NCBI GenBank assembly: GCA_001871755.1
Contig: MNXL01000126.1
Location: forward strand, 1 to 8,081
DNA: 8,081 nt
Direction of reading: 5' to 3'
From: Anaerolineae bacterium CG2_30_64_16
GTDB lineage: Bacteria; Chloroflexota; Anaerolineae; CG2-30-64-16
Shown piece after piece: positions 6,375 through 8,081 of the stretch. Position numbers and translations under genes: made by a program. Position 1 is the stretch's first letter, and every line of letters begins with the position of its first letter. Below the pieces are notes generated by a model. The model was not told where the DNA came from. It did not search any database and was given only the letters and a program-made list of their open reading frames with translations.

Positions 6375-7789
6375 CACGCCACCCCCTGCCGATAGATCGG
6401 GCTCTGCGCGTTGCGCTCCCGATCGGCCGTCTGGATCAGCTCCGGCACGATCAGGTCTGCCACCAGGTGGGGCAGGTGATAGATGGTGATGCCCGGCATC
6501 AGCTCCTGGGGCGGCTTCTCGGCCAGGGTGAAGAGCACCACTTTGCGGCCGGCCCGCGCCAGGTCCACCAGCGTGGCCAGCAGCTCGTCGTGGGCGATGG
6601 CGGTGACGACCAGCAGAGTGGCGCCCCAGGGCAGGCGTGGCGCTTCGGTGATCAGTAACTCCTCGATCGGCCGGGTGGCGAATGAGGTGATCGCGGCCAG
6701 CAGCTCCAGAATGCGCACCAGTTGGTCCGGGCTGCGGCCGGGCAACAGGCGCAACGGCTGGTCGCTTTCCGGCAGAAAGCCGTTGGCGATCAGGCCCACC
6801 GGCAGCCGCAGCTCCGCGGCCAGCGCGGCCAGGCTCCCCGCGACGCTGACCGCGCGCTCTAACAACTCGGGAATATTGCCCAACCAGTGGCGCGTGAGGG
6901 TGGCTACGTTCAGGAAGATCAAAACCTGCGGCTCTTCGCTGGGCTCGTAGAGCCGGCTGAGCATCTGATGGTGACGGGCGGTGGCTTTCCAGTGCACCCG
7001 CTTCAGGCCATCCGCGGGTTGCCACTCGCGGATGCCCGCTGTGCGTAGCGGGTCCTCGAACAGCGTCTCGCGGGCCAGGCGTTCGCCGAAGGGGTTCTTG
7101 GCGGGCAAACGCAGCTCGGCCACGGCGTACAGCCGGGGGTAGACGATCAGGCGTTGGCGCAACGGCAGGGCGCCGGTGCGGCTGAACATCCCGAAGCCGT
7201 CGCCGGTCGTCATGCGGACCGGCCCGTACGCGTGATAGCCGCGCTCGGTGCAACGGACAGTGAAGCGCCGCGTCACACGCTGGAACGCGCCCAGGCTCCA
7301 AAAGCTGGTGAATTCCCCCAGGTGCGTGGTCTGGTTCACCCTGGCCTGCGCCTGATCCATCGGCAGGACTGCGGGAATGATGTCGACCGCCTGCAGCCAG
7401 GTGATCGGCAAGAACTTGCGGTTTCGTACTTCCAGGGTCAGCTCGACCGTTTCGCCCAGGAACGCGCGGGTCTCACTCAAGCGGCGCTCGTAATGCAGGC
7501 CGAACAGGCTCAGCTCGTTCCAGAGCCAGCCGACCGCGGCGATGACGAGCAACGCCAGCGCGCCGGCCAACAGAAACCGGCTGTCCAGCGCCATCCCAAA
7601 ACCGGTCAGCAGCACGCTGACGAACACCCAGGCGTCGCTGAACTGGGTGTCCTTGTCCTTGTTGATATAGCGCCGGCCGCGCAGCTCGGCGAGCGCCTGC
7701 CCTCCACGGTCGCGCGGCACGTCTCGGCTTTTGCCGCCCGCGCCATGTACCTGCGCTGTGATCTGATCGAGGGCGTCATCTCTGGCCAT
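6374..7789 (-). CDS. DUF58 protein (vWA-like fold), membrane-anchored
   Basis: The product has 471 residues. The ATG at 7789 has an excellent ribosome binding site, AGAAGGA, 6 bases upstream. After a polar N-terminus of about 50 residues come two hydrophobic segments (about 53-69 and 72-90). An extracytoplasmic or cytosolic beta-rich domain follows (ETVELTLEVRNRKFLPI; FTVRCTERGYHAYGPVRM). The DUF58 signature lies at about 233-283: PFGERLARETLFEDP, GIREWQPADGLKRVHWKATAR, then LSRLYEPSEE. The C-terminal half is a vWA-like alpha/beta region, but where a MIDAS motif (DxSxS) would stand the sequence is NVATL (294-298), so metal binding looks lost. DUF58 genes usually follow a moxR AAA+ ATPase gene and precede DUF4129/transglutaminase genes. 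Here the DUF4129 partner is present and the gene upstream, 18 bp away, is a [2Fe-2S] oxidoreductase subunit. Exact function unknown. Confidence 0.87.
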   Translation of the reverse strand: MARDDALDQITAQVHGAGGKSRDVPRDRGGQALAELRGRRYINKDKDTQFSDAWVFVSVLLTGFGMALDSRFLLAGALALLVIAAVGWLWNELSLFGLHYERRLSETRAFLGETVELTLEVRNRKFLPITWLQAVDIIPAVLPMDQAQARVNQTTHLGEFTSFWSLGAFQRVTRRFTVRCTERGYHAYGPVRMTTGDGFGMFSRTGALPLRQRLIVYPRLYAVAELRLPAKNPFGERLARETLFEDPLRTAGIREWQPADGLKRVHWKATARHHQMLSRLYEPSEEPQVLIFLNVATLTRHWLGNIPELLERAVSVAGSLAALAAELRLPVGLIANGFLPESDQPLRLLPGRSPDQLVRILELLAAITSFATRPIEELLITEAPRLPWGATLLVVTAIAHDELLATLVDLARAGRKVVLFTLAEKPPQELMPGITIYHLPHLVADLIVPELIQTADRERNAQSPIYRQGVA

Positions 7790-7795
7790 GAGCGG

Positions 7796-7802
7796 TCCTT
7801 CT
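7796..7802 (-). promoter_or_regulatory. Ribosome binding site of the DUF58 gene
   Basis: AGAAGGA on the minus strand (7802-7796) is 6 bases before the ATG at 7789-7787. It lies within the 18-bp gap after the upstream stop codon, which fits co-transcription and fixes the DUF58 start. Confidence 0.75.
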
Positions 7803-7807
7803 CGCTG

Positions 7808-8081
7808 CTATCTTACGGCGCGTTCCACGGCCTCGATGATCTTGTAATACCCCGTGCAGCGACAGAGGTTGCCGGTGAGCGCCTCTTTGATCTGGCTTTC
7901 GGTCGGGTGGGGGATCTCTTCGAGCAGGTTGGCCGCTGCCATGAGAATGCCGGGGGTGCAGTAGCCGCACTGCACTGCGCCCGCGTCCACGAAGGCTTGC
8001 TGGAGCGGGTGCAACCCCACCAACCTCTCCCCCAGCCCCTCTCCCGACCTCTCCCCCAGCCCCTCTCCCACAGGGAGAGGG
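7808..8081 (-). CDS. [2Fe-2S] small subunit of a molybdenum hydroxylase, C-terminal part
   Basis: This is the last 90 or so residues of a small iron-sulfur subunit of the xanthine dehydrogenase / CO dehydrogenase / aldehyde oxidoreductase family. It passes electrons from the molybdenum subunit towards FAD or another acceptor. The helical C-terminal [2Fe-2S] domain is unmistakable: HPLQQAFVDAGAVQCGYCTPGILMA, then PTESQIKEALTGNLCRCTGY. All four cluster cysteines are present (CGYC and CRC). The plant-ferredoxin-like N-terminal half lies beyond the window. The segment before HPLQQAF, usually a short EGL-type linker, is replaced by two in-frame copies of GEGLGER(S/L), encoded by a 24-bp tandem repeat. 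The frame stays open to the edge; the GTG at 8071 lies in the repeat and is not a credible start. Which substrate the enzyme uses cannot be told from this piece. The stop is 18 bp from the DUF58 gene. Confidence 0.88.
   Translation of the reverse strand, partial: PLPVGEGLGERSGEGLGERLVGLHPLQQAFVDAGAVQCGYCTPGILMAAANLLEEIPHPTESQIKEALTGNLCRCTGYYKIIEAVERAVR
8022..8069 (-). repeat. 24-bp tandem repeat, two copies, in frame within a coding sequence
   Basis: On the coding (minus) strand, 8069-8046 and 8045-8022 are 24-base units that are identical except for the last base (C or T). Each reads GGGAGAGGGGCT followed by GGGGGAGAGGTY. Being a multiple of three, each adds eight residues, GEGLGERS or GEGLGERL, without changing frame. 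Confidence 0.9.
8061..8081. repeat. Perfect palindrome at the window edge
   Basis: Arms CCCTCTCCC (8061-8069) and GGGAGAGGG (8073-8081) surround ACA, giving a 9-bp perfect stem with a 3-base loop. It overlaps the start of the 24-bp repeat and may extend beyond the window. It looks like one end of a small palindromic repeat element. Confidence 0.8.

Noticed and set aside
4935..7301. One very long minus-strand open frame of 788 codons
   Set aside because: Only the part from 6374 down has membrane-protein and DUF4129 character. The upstream 300 codons are Arg/Pro/Gly-rich shadow translation of the DUF58 gene, and the ATG at 6374 overlaps the DUF58 stop in the usual coupled way.

Overview
The window is GC-rich (visibly about 65% G+C) and densely coded. 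The gene families point to a bacterium of the phylum Chloroflexota: a von Willebrand factor A (vWA) protein, a stand-alone XPB-N-like helicase-associated protein, RimO, and DUF58 and DUF4129 membrane proteins. Simple-repeat tracts in and beside genes fit the same picture. The taxonomy is inferred from gene content and repeat style, not from a marker gene.

Layout. Positions 1-717 (+) hold the C-terminal part of a vWA-domain protein. A 285-bp non-coding stretch with direct repeats and a 16-bp tandem array follows. It runs into the 3' end of a minus-strand gene (1003-2712) for a 569-residue XPB-N/helicase-associated protein without a motor domain. A 141-bp divergent region carries a textbook sigma-70 promoter (TTGACA, 17 bp, TATTAT) with an abutting palindrome. 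It drives a small plus-strand DUF1232 membrane protein (2854-3228). That gene converges on rimO (3293-4732, minus), with a strong hairpin and another short tandem repeat between them.

A 202-bp gap then separates rimO from a tightly packed minus-strand set, listed here in transcription order. First comes the C-terminal end of a molybdenum-hydroxylase-type [2Fe-2S] small subunit (7808-8081, cut by the window end). After 18 bp comes a DUF58 protein (6374-7789), which overlaps a DUF4129 multi-pass membrane protein (4935-6374) by one base. DUF58 and DUF4129 proteins usually accompany a MoxR ATPase and a transglutaminase. Neither is seen here, and a molybdoenzyme subunit sits directly upstream instead.

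The most interesting signal is the behaviour of repeats towards coding sequence. A 24-bp G-rich unit is repeated twice, in frame, inside the [2Fe-2S] subunit gene, next to a 9-bp-arm palindrome. RimO has an apparent insertion of about 30 residues at its TRAM domain. Two different short-unit tandem arrays supply the stop codons of two separate minus-strand genes. No complete new defence or mobile system is visible, and no tRNA, rRNA, CRISPR array or transposase was found.
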